From contig SEEV01000066.1 of NCBI GenBank assembly GCA_004211695.1, forward strand, positions 1 to 46,726: 46,726 nt of DNA, read 5' to 3'. Shown here piece after piece: positions 34,189 through 42,852 of this stretch (its first letter is position 1; every line of letters starts with the position of its first letter). The translations under genes were made by a program, and so were the position numbers. The notes beneath the pieces were generated by a model, which had not been told where the DNA came from, made no database searches, and worked only from the letters and a program-made list of their open reading frames with translations. The DNA comes from Rhodococcus sp. (in: high G+C Gram-positive bacteria). GTDB lineage: Bacteria; Actinomycetota; Actinomycetes; Mycobacteriales; Mycobacteriaceae.

Positions 34189-35333
34189 ACTCCCTCGAAG
34201 AGGTGGATCGTGCAGGCGCCGTGGTCCAGCCCGGCCGTCCCGCCGCCGGTCACATGCGTCATCGCCCAGCGCGCGTCGTCGATCTGGCGGGCGCCGGCAA
34301 CACCGGTGAGCTGCCAGAATGCCTCGGCGACCTGTGCCACGCCGCTGGCTCCGACCGGATGCCCCTTCGAGAGGAGTCCTCCGCTGGGGTTGACCACGAC
34401 GTCGCCGCCGAAGGTCGTCTTGCCGTCCCGGAGGAGATCGACGGCACGGCCGCGCTCGGCAAGGCCGAATGCCTCGTAGTACACGAGCTCGGCGATCGAG
34501 AACGCGTCGTGGAGCTCGATCATGTCGAGATCCTCGGGCCCGACTCCCGCCATCGCATAAGCGTCACGAGCGGAGTGCTGGCTGATCTCGGGCATCGTCA
34601 TGTCGCGGTACCCCTCCTCGACCTCACCCGAGTGCAGTATCGATGCGGCAACACGGATCGCCTTCGGTGCACCGATACGGTTGCGCGCTCGCTCCGACGC
34701 GAGCACGACGACTGCCGCACCGTCACCGGTCGGGCAGCACATGAGGAGGGTGAGAGGGTCGGCGACCGGGCGCGCACTGAGCACCTGCTCTACGGTCACC
34801 TCGCTGCGGAACTGCGCGAAGGGGTTGAGCGCCCCGTGCTTGCGCGCCTTCACACTGACGAGTGCGAGGTCCTCGACGGACGCCTCGGTCTCATGGAGGT
34901 ACCTCGTAGCCCGCATCGCGTAGACGGCGGGCATGACGATGCCTTGCTTCACCTCTCGGTCCTCTGGTGACAGAGGGAGTGTTCCGCCGCCGAACTGGGT
35001 CAGCTTCTCAACTCCCACCACCACGGCGACATCGATGCGCCCCTGCGAGATTGCCGTCCATGCCTCATGGACGGCCGTCGCGCCGCTCGAGCAAGCGTTG
35101 TCGACGTTGACGGTCGGCACCGTGCCGAGGCCGATCTCTTTACAGATCCGCTGGCCGGTCATCATGCCCCCGAAGGAATGCCCGACGTAGACCGCGTCGA
35201 CGTCGGACTTCTCCATTCCCGCACCTCGAAGAGCGTCGACGAGCGGTGAGACGGCAAGTCCGACATACGACGAACTTCGGTGCTTGCCGAACGGAATCAT
35301 GGCGGCCGAAACCACAAAGACGTCGTCAGTCAT
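34185..35333 (-). CDS. SCP2/lipid-transfer-type thiolase
   Basis: A 382-residue thiolase from the ATG at 35333 with AAAGGA upstream; upstream codons in frame lie inside the DUF35 gene. Cys81 in NACSSGATA, His275 in ELHDAFS and His325 in SKGHPVGAS are the family's catalytic positions, while the C-terminal Cys of classic thiolases is absent, as in SCP2-type enzymes. These act with a DUF35 partner on bulky acyl-CoA, by thiolysis or, in steroid Ltp2, as retro-aldolase. The adjacent DUF35 gene fits that arrangement. Confidence 0.92.
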   Translation of the reverse strand: MTDDVFVVSAAMIPFGKHRSSSYVGLAVSPLVDALRGAGMEKSDVDAVYVGHSFGGMMTGQRICKEIGLGTVPTVNVDNACSSGATAVHEAWTAISQGRIDVAVVVGVEKLTQFGGGTLPLSPEDREVKQGIVMPAVYAMRATRYLHETEASVEDLALVSVKARKHGALNPFAQFRSEVTVEQVLSARPVADPLTLLMCCPTGDGAAVVVLASERARNRIGAPKAIRVAASILHSGEVEEGYRDMTMPEISQHSARDAYAMAGVGPEDLDMIELHDAFSIAELVYYEAFGLAERGRAVDLLRDGKTTFGGDVVVNPSGGLLSKGHPVGASGVAQVAEAFWQLTGVAGARQIDDARWAMTHVTGGGTAGLDHGACTIHLFEGV

Positions 35334-35739
35334 CAGATTGTCCTTTCGTCGCTCCGGATACCGGAGCGAAGAACCAGTTGTCACCATCCACGCCGAGTTC
35401 GACGCGTAGACCGGGTCGCAATGGTGTCCCGTCCTCACGAAGGTCTGCGAGCGTTCGAACGTCGTCGTCAAGGTCGACATAGCCGAGGATGCGTATGCCG
35501 TCGCCACCGACGTGCAGCCGGGTGAAGGTGTAGAGCACACCGGTGGTCGGCAGTTCGATGCGGCTGACATCGGTGCTGACGCAGGAACTGCACACCACGC
35601 GGACGCCGATCATGGTGCGTCCGCAGCGATCACATCTCGTGCCGACCAGTCGCGGCCCGTCCGGGAAGGACCCGAGGAGGCTGTCGCTCTCCAGATCGGC
35701 GATCGGTCGAGAGACCCTCGCCTCTGTCGTGGATGTCAC
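35326..35739 (-). CDS. DUF35 OB-fold protein with zinc ribbon
   Basis: A 137-residue protein. An N-terminal zinc ribbon (CDRCG and CSSC, Cys36, 39, 50 and 53) is followed by an OB-fold (GVLYTFTRLH, GIRILGYVDLDDDVRTLADL). This is the usual subunit partner of SCP2-type thiolases and aldolases and of acyl-CoA hydratases in steroid degradation, where it completes the active complex. Its start overlaps the ferredoxin stop by four bases, and its end overlaps the thiolase start by eight. Confidence 0.92.
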   Translation of the reverse strand: MTSTTEARVSRPIADLESDSLLGSFPDGPRLVGTRCDRCGRTMIGVRVVCSSCVSTDVSRIELPTTGVLYTFTRLHVGGDGIRILGYVDLDDDVRTLADLREDGTPLRPGLRVELGVDGDNWFFAPVSGATKGQSDD

Positions 35740-35951
35740 TTGGTGTCGCCTCCTGTTGCTTCGGGTGCGCGAACGATAGAGCGCGTCGGGCAGACGTCGA
35801 TCGCCTGCTGGATCTTGTCCCGGTCGTCGCCGTGGTCGTCGATGACCACGGCAATGCTCAGATCATCGAGGTCGAATGTCGCCGGGGCGTAGAACGTGCA
35901 CTGCCCCGATCCCATGCACCGATCGCGGTCGATGGTCAACTCGCCGGACAT
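35736..35951 (-). CDS. 3Fe-4S ferredoxin of the P450 operon
   Basis: 71 residues from the ATG at 35951, which overlaps the P450 stop (TGATG). Cys12 and Cys18 (CMGSGQC) and a Cys in DVCPTRSI are the cluster ligands; Gly replaces the fourth Cys, so a 3Fe-4S cluster is expected. The translational coupling makes it the dedicated redox partner of the P450. Upstream in-frame codons to 36026 belong to the P450 gene. Confidence 0.93.
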   Translation of the reverse strand: MSGELTIDRDRCMGSGQCTFYAPATFDLDDLSIAVVIDDHGDDRDKIQQAIDVCPTRSIVRAPEATGGDTK

Positions 35952-37240
35952 CACGCGTCCGCCTGCGTGTATTCGAGGTAGAGGTGAGTGTGTCCCCGGA
36001 ATTTGTAGCTGCGGATGAGTTTCCATTCGCGTTCCCCGACCGGACCGTGGCGCTCGTCGTTGATACGAATACTCTTGGTGTGCTCCAGGATTCGTTGTAT
36101 CGAGAAGACCGCCTCGGCGCGCGCAAGCGGCGCTCCCGGGCAGGTGTGGATGCCGCGACCGAACGCCAGATGCTGCCTCGCGTTCGCTCGCTCGACCTGG
36201 AACTCACCGGGGTTTTCGAAGACCTTCGGGTCACGACCGGAAGCCCCGTTGATCAGCATGACGACAGTGCCCGGCGCGAGGTCGAGGCCACCGATGCTCG
36301 TCGGCTTCTTGGTGAGCCGGAACGATCCCTTGATGGGTGCCTCGACGCGAAGCGTCTCTTCGATGAATTTCGGAATGAGTGACGAGTCCGCGCGCAGCCG
36401 GTCCTGCAGTTCGGCATCCTCGGCAATCCGCTGCAAGGCGATGCCGAGCAGCTGGACGGTGGTCTCCTGGCCGGCCGCGAAGAGGTTGGATGCAATTCGG
36501 GCGACCTCGATCGGCTCGGGAAGCGAACCATCCGGGAAGGTCGCAAGCGCCATCCCGGTGAGGACGTCGTCCTGCGGCGCCTTCCGACGCTCCTCGATCT
36601 TGCCCACGAAGTAGTCGTACAGCGTCTCGAGACCGCCGTGGTGAACCGCCTGCAGTTCGAGATTTCCCAGTACCGGAGCGGGCACGGACGCGAGGAGTTC
36701 GAGGAGCATCGGGTGCTCCTCTTCGGGCATACCGAGCAGGTCTGCGACCGCGAGAACCGTGTACTTCTTGGCGTATTCCCAGATGAATTCGCAGCTCCCT
36801 CGCGGGATGAGGTCGTCCAGGAAGCGGTCTGCGGTGTCCTGCAGAAACTGCTCGTTCTCCTTGAGCCGCTTCGGCGTGATCAGCCCCATCAAGATCGCGC
36901 GGTGGTCCGTGTGAACTGGCGGATCGAAAGTGACGAGCTGATCGTTCGAGGAAAAGTATTCGCGGTGCTTCTCGAGAATCTCGCTGATGTCGTCGCCGAC
37001 GATTTCGAAGGGGAGGTCCACGACCGGGCCGCCGGTGCGGTTGATCGAGGAGAACACCTCCGGCTGGTGGTAGACCTGCAGCGCCTCTTCGTAGCCAGTC
37101 ACGATCACGACGCCGTACTTCGGCTCGCGGAAGACCGGATGATTCGCCAGCATGTAGTCGAAGTAGGGCTCCGCCTCGGCCGCGACGTCAGCATCCGTGA
37201 AGAAGTCGGTCTCGGTGGGATTGATCTCGACGCCAGTCAT
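35951..37240 (-). CDS. Cytochrome P450 leading the thiolase/CoA-transferase operon
   Basis: A complete 429-residue P450 from the ATG at 37240 with AAAGGAAC upstream. I-helix motif AGQETT (256-261), with Gln and Glu in place of the usual [Gly/Asp]-Asp pattern; ExxR E295/R298; haem ligand Cys367 in FGRGIHTCPG. The first gene of a coupled operon (P450, ferredoxin, DUF35, thiolase, CoA-transferase), it should start degradation of the substrate by hydroxylating an unactivated carbon, in the way CYP125-type enzymes start sterol side-chain removal. Family number and substrate cannot be fixed by eye; terpenoid and alicyclic acids are possible. Confidence 0.93.
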   Translation of the reverse strand: MTGVEINPTETDFFTDADVAAEAEPYFDYMLANHPVFREPKYGVVIVTGYEEALQVYHQPEVFSSINRTGGPVVDLPFEIVGDDISEILEKHREYFSSNDQLVTFDPPVHTDHRAILMGLITPKRLKENEQFLQDTADRFLDDLIPRGSCEFIWEYAKKYTVLAVADLLGMPEEEHPMLLELLASVPAPVLGNLELQAVHHGGLETLYDYFVGKIEERRKAPQDDVLTGMALATFPDGSLPEPIEVARIASNLFAAGQETTVQLLGIALQRIAEDAELQDRLRADSSLIPKFIEETLRVEAPIKGSFRLTKKPTSIGGLDLAPGTVVMLINGASGRDPKVFENPGEFQVERANARQHLAFGRGIHTCPGAPLARAEAVFSIQRILEHTKSIRINDERHGPVGEREWKLIRSYKFRGHTHLYLEYTQADA

Positions 37241-37359
37241 CTGCGTCTGTTCCTTTCTCTGAGCGACCCGCGATGGCTCTGAGCAATCAGCTGAAGCTCC
37301 GCTGAGTCATCGTGATCGGTCGCGGTAACTGCACCGCACCTCGTTGCGTCTTGTTTTAA

Positions 37360-37383
37360 TGAACGATTGTTCAATAGAACGGA
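37360..37383. promoter_or_regulatory. IclR-type operator (site C)
   Basis: TGAACGATTGTTCA (37360-37373) is a perfect palindrome with a 4-base centre, overlapping GTTCAATAGAACGGA (37369-37383), a copy of the regulon motif. It lies 120 bp before the P450 start. Confidence 0.65.
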
Positions 37384-37409
37384 ACGGCGGGAATTGCTTC
37401 TCTGGCCGG

Positions 37410-38746
37410 TCACTGGAATCGGGTCGGCGTCCCGTCGAGCAACACGGTCTTCGACTCCAGGTACGCGAACAGGCCCTGAATGCCACCTTCTCGCCCGACG
37501 CCCGACTGCTTGAATCCACCGAAGCCCATTCGGGTGTCCGTCTTGAATCCGTTGTGGCCGACCGTCCCTGAGCGAAGTCGACGCGCGACCTGGTACGCGC
37601 GGTCGACGTCGTTCGTGAAGACGGCGGAGTTCAACCCGTACGGAGTGTCGTTCGCCAGCTCGATCGCATGCTCTTCGTTCTCGGCCGGGATCACGGACAG
37701 CACCGGCCCGAAGATCTCCTCCTGCGCGATCGTCGAGCGGTTGTCGACGTTCGAGAACACCGTCGGCTCGACGAAGTAGCCGCGGTCGAGGTGCGCGGGC
37801 CGGTTGCCGCCGGTCACGAGCGTCGCACCCTCGTCCTGGGCCGTGCGGATGTAGCGCAGCACGCTCTCCTGCTGTTTGGCCAGAGCGAGGGGACCGAGCT
37901 GCGTCTCCGGGTCGAAGGGGTCGCCGACCCGAACCGAACCGAACGCCGAGCCCAATGCCTCGGCGAACTCGTCGTGCCGCGACTTCGTCACGATGACGCG
38001 TGTCAACGACATGCACACCTGACCGTTCAGCGACGTCTCCTGAGCAGCGATCGCAGCCGCCGCAGTGGCGAGGTCGAGACCTGACGGTGCCCGTTCACGA
38101 CGTTGAGCACACCCGGTGGCAACCCGATCTCATCCGCGATCTCCGCGAGAATGTACAGCTCCCCCGGGGCCTCCGGCGGGGCCTTCAGGACGACCGTGCA
38201 GCCTGCGAGGAGTGCCGGCGCAACCTTGTAAGCGGCGAGGGAAAGCGGCGTGTTCCAGGGAACGATGGCCCCGACGACACCGACGGGTTCGTTGACGACC
38301 GCACCGAACGCGGCGAGCTCCGGAGTGTCCTGTGTCGCCCACGGGTAGGTGGTGGCGAGATCCGCGTAGTAGTCGAAAAGCGCGGGTACACGACTGATCG
38401 AGGCCACCGACATGCCGAAGATGACCCCGGTCTGACGCGTCCAGAACGTCCCCGCCTCTTTGGCTCGGTCACGCAGGCCGGCGGCCAGTTTCCGGAGATA
38501 GAAAGCACGCTCGGACGGCTCGAGCGTCGACCATGGCGAATGGTCGAATGCGTTGCGCGCTGCAGCGATCGCTGCGTCCATGTCTTCTGGGCCGGTCTCG
38601 GCGACGCGGTAGAACGTCTCCTCGGTCGCGGCATCGATCACATCGAGGCTGGACGAACTGACGGGAAGCCTCCATGCACCGTCGATGTATAGACGGTCCG
38701 GGTGCTTCAGGCTGATCGGGGTATCACGTACGTCGAGCACGGTCAC
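37410..38746 (-). pseudogene. Aldehyde dehydrogenase with out-of-frame internal deletion
   Basis: The N-terminal half starts with GTG at 38746 behind AGGAGAC (LYIDGAWRLPVSSSS, VGAIVPWNTPLSLAAYK, LPPGVLNVVNGHRQVS). The C-terminal half continues in another frame (DLATAAAAIAAQETSLNGQVCMS, EEIFGPVLSV, FGGFKQSGVG). The catalytic Cys is kept, but the segment between NGHRQVS and the DLATA stretch is missing. It should hold the NAD-binding SFTGST motif and the general-base Glu of ELGGK, about 50 residues. The gap is not a multiple of three. The enzyme is therefore dead unless another copy exists. The junction near 38070 lies in the small palindrome AGGTCGAGACCT. Confidence 0.88.
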
Positions 38747-38760
38747 GGAAGTCTCCTGAG

Positions 38761-38775
38761 TTCGTTGTTTTGTAC
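38761..38775 (-). promoter_or_regulatory. IclR-type operator (site D)
   Basis: On the minus strand GTACAAAACAACGAA, 13 of 15 identical to GTACAACAAAACGAA at site E. It lies two bases upstream of the dehydrogenase ribosome site, so binding there would block initiation. Confidence 0.55.
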
Positions 38776-38861
38776 ATTTCGGGAGCGGATGCCCCTGGAG
38801 TCCGGGTTCGGCGGATCGCCGGGGCCCGGTGACCCGACTCCGCGTTCGCGATCTGTCGGGG

Positions 38862-39740
38862 TCACGCGGTCGGCTGCCGCGACAAGACGCCGCGGAGAGT
38901 CCACCCGAGCCTGTCCGGCGCCAAGCCTGCGATCTGCAGCGCGTTCATGCCGAAATCGACAGAGAGATGTGTTCCCGACATGTAGCTGGCGAGGTCGCTG
39001 CCGAGGAAGGCGAGGACCTTCGCCATCTCGACCGACTCCGCCAGGCGCCCGGCCGGACCGAGGTCGGACTCGACGGCATCCTGACCGCCCTTCATTTCGG
39101 CGAATTCCGGCAGCATGCCCGAGATGGTCATAGCCGGGAGCACGGCGTTGATCCTGATCTTGCGGAGATCCGAGAGCGGAGCGACCTGCTCAGCGATCCA
39201 GAAGTTGAGCAGTCGCTTCGACAGGATGTAGCCGAGCGATCCCGGAACACTGCCGAACTCCGCTTCGAACTCCCGAGCCAACTGCACCAAGACATTCCAA
39301 CTGTCGCCGCGCGTGAACGGTTCAAGCTCCTCGCGCACCGAGGGGGTCTCCCAACGCAGTCCACCATTGGACGTCACGAACACCAGGGAGCCGCCATGCG
39401 CGATGCGGTCGACAAGGTAGGTGTCGGTGATGTACTTGTTCGCGATGAAGTTCACGGTGAGCGTCTCCAGGAAGCTGTTGTGAACACCTGAAATCCCCGC
39501 GACGCCGAAGAACGCATCGACCTGCAGTGGGATCTGCGCGAATGCTGCGTCGATCGAGTCCTTGCTTCCCAGGTTCGCAAGGATGGACTTGGTGACGCTC
39601 GGAACCCGCGGCTCCACTCGATCCAGGGCATACACGTGCGCGCCGAGATCAACCAAGATTTCGGTGAGCGCCTTGCCCATACCCGACGCGGCGCCGGTCA
39701 CGACGACCGTCTTTCCCGTGTATCCGAAGTAGTCGTTCAC
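38862..39740 (-). CDS. SDR, 3alpha-hydroxysteroid-dehydrogenase-like
   Basis: A 292-residue SDR from GTG at 39740 behind AAGGAGCAATTCA; the longer frame to 39767 has no such site. TGAASGMG (15-22) binds NAD, Ser124, Tyr171 and Lys175 are catalytic, and about 45 residues lie between Ser and Tyr (ETPSVREELEPFTRGDSWNV), an insertion typical of 3alpha-HSD/carbonyl-reductase-type SDRs. FGVAGISG replaces the normal NNAG. It probably interconverts a ring hydroxyl and ketone. It follows the MFS gene by 39 bp on the same strand and may be co-transcribed with it. Confidence 0.88.
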   Translation of the reverse strand: MNDYFGYTGKTVVVTGAASGMGKALTEILVDLGAHVYALDRVEPRVPSVTKSILANLGSKDSIDAAFAQIPLQVDAFFGVAGISGVHNSFLETLTVNFIANKYITDTYLVDRIAHGGSLVFVTSNGGLRWETPSVREELEPFTRGDSWNVLVQLAREFEAEFGSVPGSLGYILSKRLLNFWIAEQVAPLSDLRKIRINAVLPAMTISGMLPEFAEMKGGQDAVESDLGPAGRLAESVEMAKVLAFLGSDLASYMSGTHLSVDFGMNALQIAGLAPDRLGWTLRGVLSRQPTA

Positions 39741-39779
39741 TGAATTGCTCCTTAGCGTGTTGTGCACGGGTCGTGTTGG

Positions 39780-41291
39780 TCAACGGATTCCGCTGGGCTC
39801 GCTCGCGACGATCGCCGTATCGACCGATCCGGGGACCAACCCACCGAGCTCGACGCCGTGGACCGACGCCCCTCGCACACCCTTGGGGGTGCGGAGGAAG
39901 AAGGCGACCATCAGGGCGATGACCGTCAGCACCGCAACGAAGGCGAAGAGCACGATGTAGCCCCTCTCCGAGCCGAAAGGTGTTCCCGATACTGCGGATC
40001 CGGCGAGAATTGCCGTTCCCAGCGATGTGCCGACCCCGGAGAACGCGGTCTGGACGACGGTGTACACGCCGGTGGCCTCGCTCGTGTTCTCGGCAGGAGC
40101 GCTTTCGACGACCAGCATCGGCAATGCCGAGAGAATGAAAGCTGTCGAGATCGTCAGGACCATTTGGCTTGCGACGAAGGCGGGGAACGAGTCCCAAGTC
40201 ACTGCAGCGAGGGCGGTCAGGAGAGCTGCGATCACGCCGGCGCCCGCACCGATGACGAGCGAGATGCGGGCCATGCCGTTGCGCGCGATGCGGCCGCTGA
40301 TCGGCGAAAGTCCGAACCCGACAAGGCCGATGAAGAAGGACACGGCGCCGGCAGTTCCGGCCGCCAGGCCGAAACCGACGGGCGCTTCCGTCGGGTATTG
40401 CATGATCAGCTGGCCGGCGAAGCCCGAGATCCCGAGCGGTACGCCGAGCAGGGCTGCCACCAGCAGCGTCAAGCCGAGGTTGCGCTGCGCAAAGAGACGG
40501 ACGTTGACCATCGGCTGGGGGTGGCGTGCCTCCCACATCGCCCACAACACGAGGATCACGACACCGACCCCGATGCAGCCGAGCACAATCTGCGAGTCCC
40601 ATCCACGATCGTGAGCCTCGTTGACGCCGTACAGCACCAAGGCCAGACCGGGGGCGAAGACGATACCGCCGAGCCAGTCGATGCGATCACGCGGTCCACT
40701 CGGCGAGGACGATTGCAGGAACAGAGCGCCGACCGCCGTCACCACGGTCAGCGCTGCGGCCACCACGAAGATGTACCGCCAACCGAACGCGTCGATGATG
40801 TTCCCGGCGACGATGTTGCCGGCGGCACCGGCCAGCATCGCAGTGCCGGCCACCAAGGACACCGAGATCGACAGGTACTTCGCGGCGACACTCTCGCGAA
40901 TGATGCCGAAGCACAGCGGGAGCAGACCACCGGCGAGGCCTTGCACCGCGCGGCCGAGGATCACGCCCGTGATGTCCCCCGACATCAGGCTGATCACCGA
41001 CCCGGCAATCGATGCGACGAGCAGGATGATGACGACGCGCTTACGGCCGAAGATGTCGCCGAGGCGACCGCTGATCGCCGCCGAAGCGGCACCAACCAGC
41101 AGGAACCCGGTCAGGACCCAGCTCACTTCGCTTTCGGTACTCCCCAGGTCTTCGATCAGACTGGGTAGCGCGGAGTACATCATCGTGGACTCGAAGGAGC
41201 TGACGACGGCGACCAGCATCAGAATGATGATCACCAAGGTGAGCGGGCGCCGGGGACGAGGATTCGCTTCCGTCGTCACGGGTGTTGTCAT
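39780..41291 (-). CDS. MFS transporter, DHA2/EmrB-like
   Basis: A 503-residue transporter from the ATG at 41291 with GGAGAG nine bases upstream. GRLGDIFGRKRVVIIL is the loop after helix 2, GRAVQGLAGGLLPLCFGIIRE lies in helices 4-5, and 14 hydrophobic segments can be counted. In this catabolic block it may take up the substrate or export toxic intermediates; the family is mainly known for export. Site E of the IclR motif lies about 160 bp upstream. Confidence 0.9.
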   Translation of the reverse strand: MTTPVTTEANPRPRRPLTLVIIILMLVAVVSSFESTMMYSALPSLIEDLGSTESEVSWVLTGFLLVGAASAAISGRLGDIFGRKRVVIILLVASIAGSVISLMSGDITGVILGRAVQGLAGGLLPLCFGIIRESVAAKYLSISVSLVAGTAMLAGAAGNIVAGNIIDAFGWRYIFVVAAALTVVTAVGALFLQSSSPSGPRDRIDWLGGIVFAPGLALVLYGVNEAHDRGWDSQIVLGCIGVGVVILVLWAMWEARHPQPMVNVRLFAQRNLGLTLLVAALLGVPLGISGFAGQLIMQYPTEAPVGFGLAAGTAGAVSFFIGLVGFGLSPISGRIARNGMARISLVIGAGAGVIAALLTALAAVTWDSFPAFVASQMVLTISTAFILSALPMLVVESAPAENTSEATGVYTVVQTAFSGVGTSLGTAILAGSAVSGTPFGSERGYIVLFAFVAVLTVIALMVAFFLRTPKGVRGASVHGVELGGLVPGSVDTAIVASEPSGIR

Positions 41292-41448
41292 GTCTTGTCA
41301 CTCTCCACATTGATGTCTGTCGCGAAGCAAAAGAGCGTGCACGGGTTTCCGGTGCCGGAACGACACTGTTCGCCGCGGCCGGGAGAGCTCCGTCTCGTAT
41401 GCGCAGAGACCGGACCGTGGCTCCGTTACCACTCCGTGACCATGTTCC

Positions 41449-41481
41449 GTACAACAAAACGAATGATCCGTACAACGGATC
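41449..41481. promoter_or_regulatory. IclR-type operator (site E) and adjacent palindrome
   Basis: GTACAACAAAACGAA (41449-41463) is the clearest copy of the regulon motif. It is followed at once by GATCCGTACAACGGATC (41465-41481), a perfect inverted repeat with 7-bp arms. They are placed between the MFS gene and the remnants to the right. Confidence 0.65.
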
Positions 41482-41504
41482 TAGTGTGATCTACGGCATC
41501 CACG

Positions 41505-41806
41505 GTGTCAATCACCGACTCGACACAAGGAATATTTCTCGATTTGAGCCCACTGGTCCAATTCAACAGCGAAGCGGAGTTCGGACCCGACCGGCTGCAT
41601 GTGGAGTGGACGGACCGGCATGCGCCGAGGTGGTCGAGGTCCTTCCCGACGGCTCGCTCGAGCCGCTCGGACGGGAAAAGCTCGGGCTTGACCTGCAACC
41701 TTCCGAGAATGGAGGCAGCATCAAACCCAGCACGGTCCAGTTCGACTGGCATCGTCCTGGACGCACGATGCCACTCATGGCTAGACTCCGAACTCTAAGC
41801 GCTTGA
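41505..41806 (+). pseudogene. Unidentified coding remnant
   Basis: One frame begins STQGIFLDLSPLVQFNSEAE then FGPDRLHVEWTD; a second frame continues AEVVEVLPDGSLEPLGREKL then QPSENGGSIKPSTVQFDWHR and ends MARLRTLSA. Both pieces have the strongly GC-biased third codon positions of real genes and read like two halves of one C-terminal region separated by a one-base shift near 41620. I do not recognise the family. No start codon or other motif is visible, so a remnant is more likely than a live gene. Confidence 0.35.
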
Positions 41807-41927
41807 GCTCAAACTTGACATCGCGCCGAGGAGCGACCAGCTCACCGACGAGGCAGACAGTGCATGCCTGACCGAGTCTCTCCCTCTCACTTGCGCGAAG
41901 CGCACGGAAATCAGGAATGGAGTAGTA

Positions 41928-42602
41928 GTGACTGACGAATTCGGACCGGATCCGCTGGACCCGTGGCTGCGCAAGATCGCCGACGCACACGAGGCTGCAC
42001 GCCACACCCCGGGTGTGCAGTGCCGCGGCTCGGTGACGCTCATCGACGAGGCCGCCCGTCTGCGCGGGGCATTTACGGCCGCCACGTCCACGGGGGTGAC
42101 GTCATCAAATACGACGCGCATGGCGTCGGATACACCCACCTCGACGGCCTAGCGCACATCGGCGCGGACGGAACTTGGCACGGTCCGATTCCCGCTCTGG
42201 CTTCCGAGACCGACGAAGACACGATGGTGAATTGGGCGCAGCACGGCATCGCGACACGCGGTGTCTTCCTCGACGTCACCGCCGCACGTGGCGTGGACTG
42301 GATAACCGCTGAGAACCCCGTCACGGCAGCGGACCTGGACGCCGCCCTGGCCGCGACCGGGATCACCCTTCAGCCCGGCGACGGGCTCATCATCTACCAG
42401 GGCCGCGATCGCTATGAGGCTGCCGGCAACGTCTATCCGAGCGGCGCTGCCGCGGTAGCCCGCCCCGGCATTGGCGAGGACGGCGCACAGTGGATCGCAT
42501 CGAAGGACCCCGGTCTCGTGCTCTGGGATTTCCACGACGCCCGCAACAACCCCCATTCACCGGTCGACGGGTGTGATCATCAATCCGCTCCTGCTGTACT
42601 GA
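41928..42602 (+). pseudogene. Cyclase-family (PF04199) protein with internal deletions
   Basis: GTG at 41928 opens DPLDPWLRKIADAHEAARHT and VTLIDEAARLRG. Then, in another frame, GGDVIKYDAHGVGYTHLDGL then AHIG gives the metal-binding HxD..H core of the cyclase/kynurenine-formamidase family, followed by GDGLIIYQGRDRYEA and LVLWDFHDARNNPHSPVDG. A third frame supplies the typical end VIINPLLLY and stop. Each join drops some tens of residues: 225 codons remain of about 300. Such enzymes hydrolyse ring amides or lactones. The 250 bp after it hold no gene I can identify. Confidence 0.72.
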
Positions 42603-42852
42603 TCCCGTCGCTGAGGGCTCGGCCTGAATGTCGTGCCGAGTCCCCAGCTACGACGGCCTCGAGCAGTGCCCCGTGGTCGTGGACAGGACAGTGTCCGTGT
42701 GCACCGCATCAGCGTTGGCCTCACCCGTCATCGGCGGTCCGGCCGGCCAGAGAATCCGATGACGCCATCTGCACACCGTTCAGATCGGTCCGCATGTAGA
42801 TCCCGTTGTACCGATCCCACGTCAGAGTCATCACCCGCCCTTGCCGTGCCTG

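Noticed and set aside
15603-37240. A natural-product biosynthesis cluster because of three P450s
   Set aside because: No polyketide, peptide or terpene synthase is present; the partners (CoA-transferases, thiolase, dehydrogenases) point to degradation.
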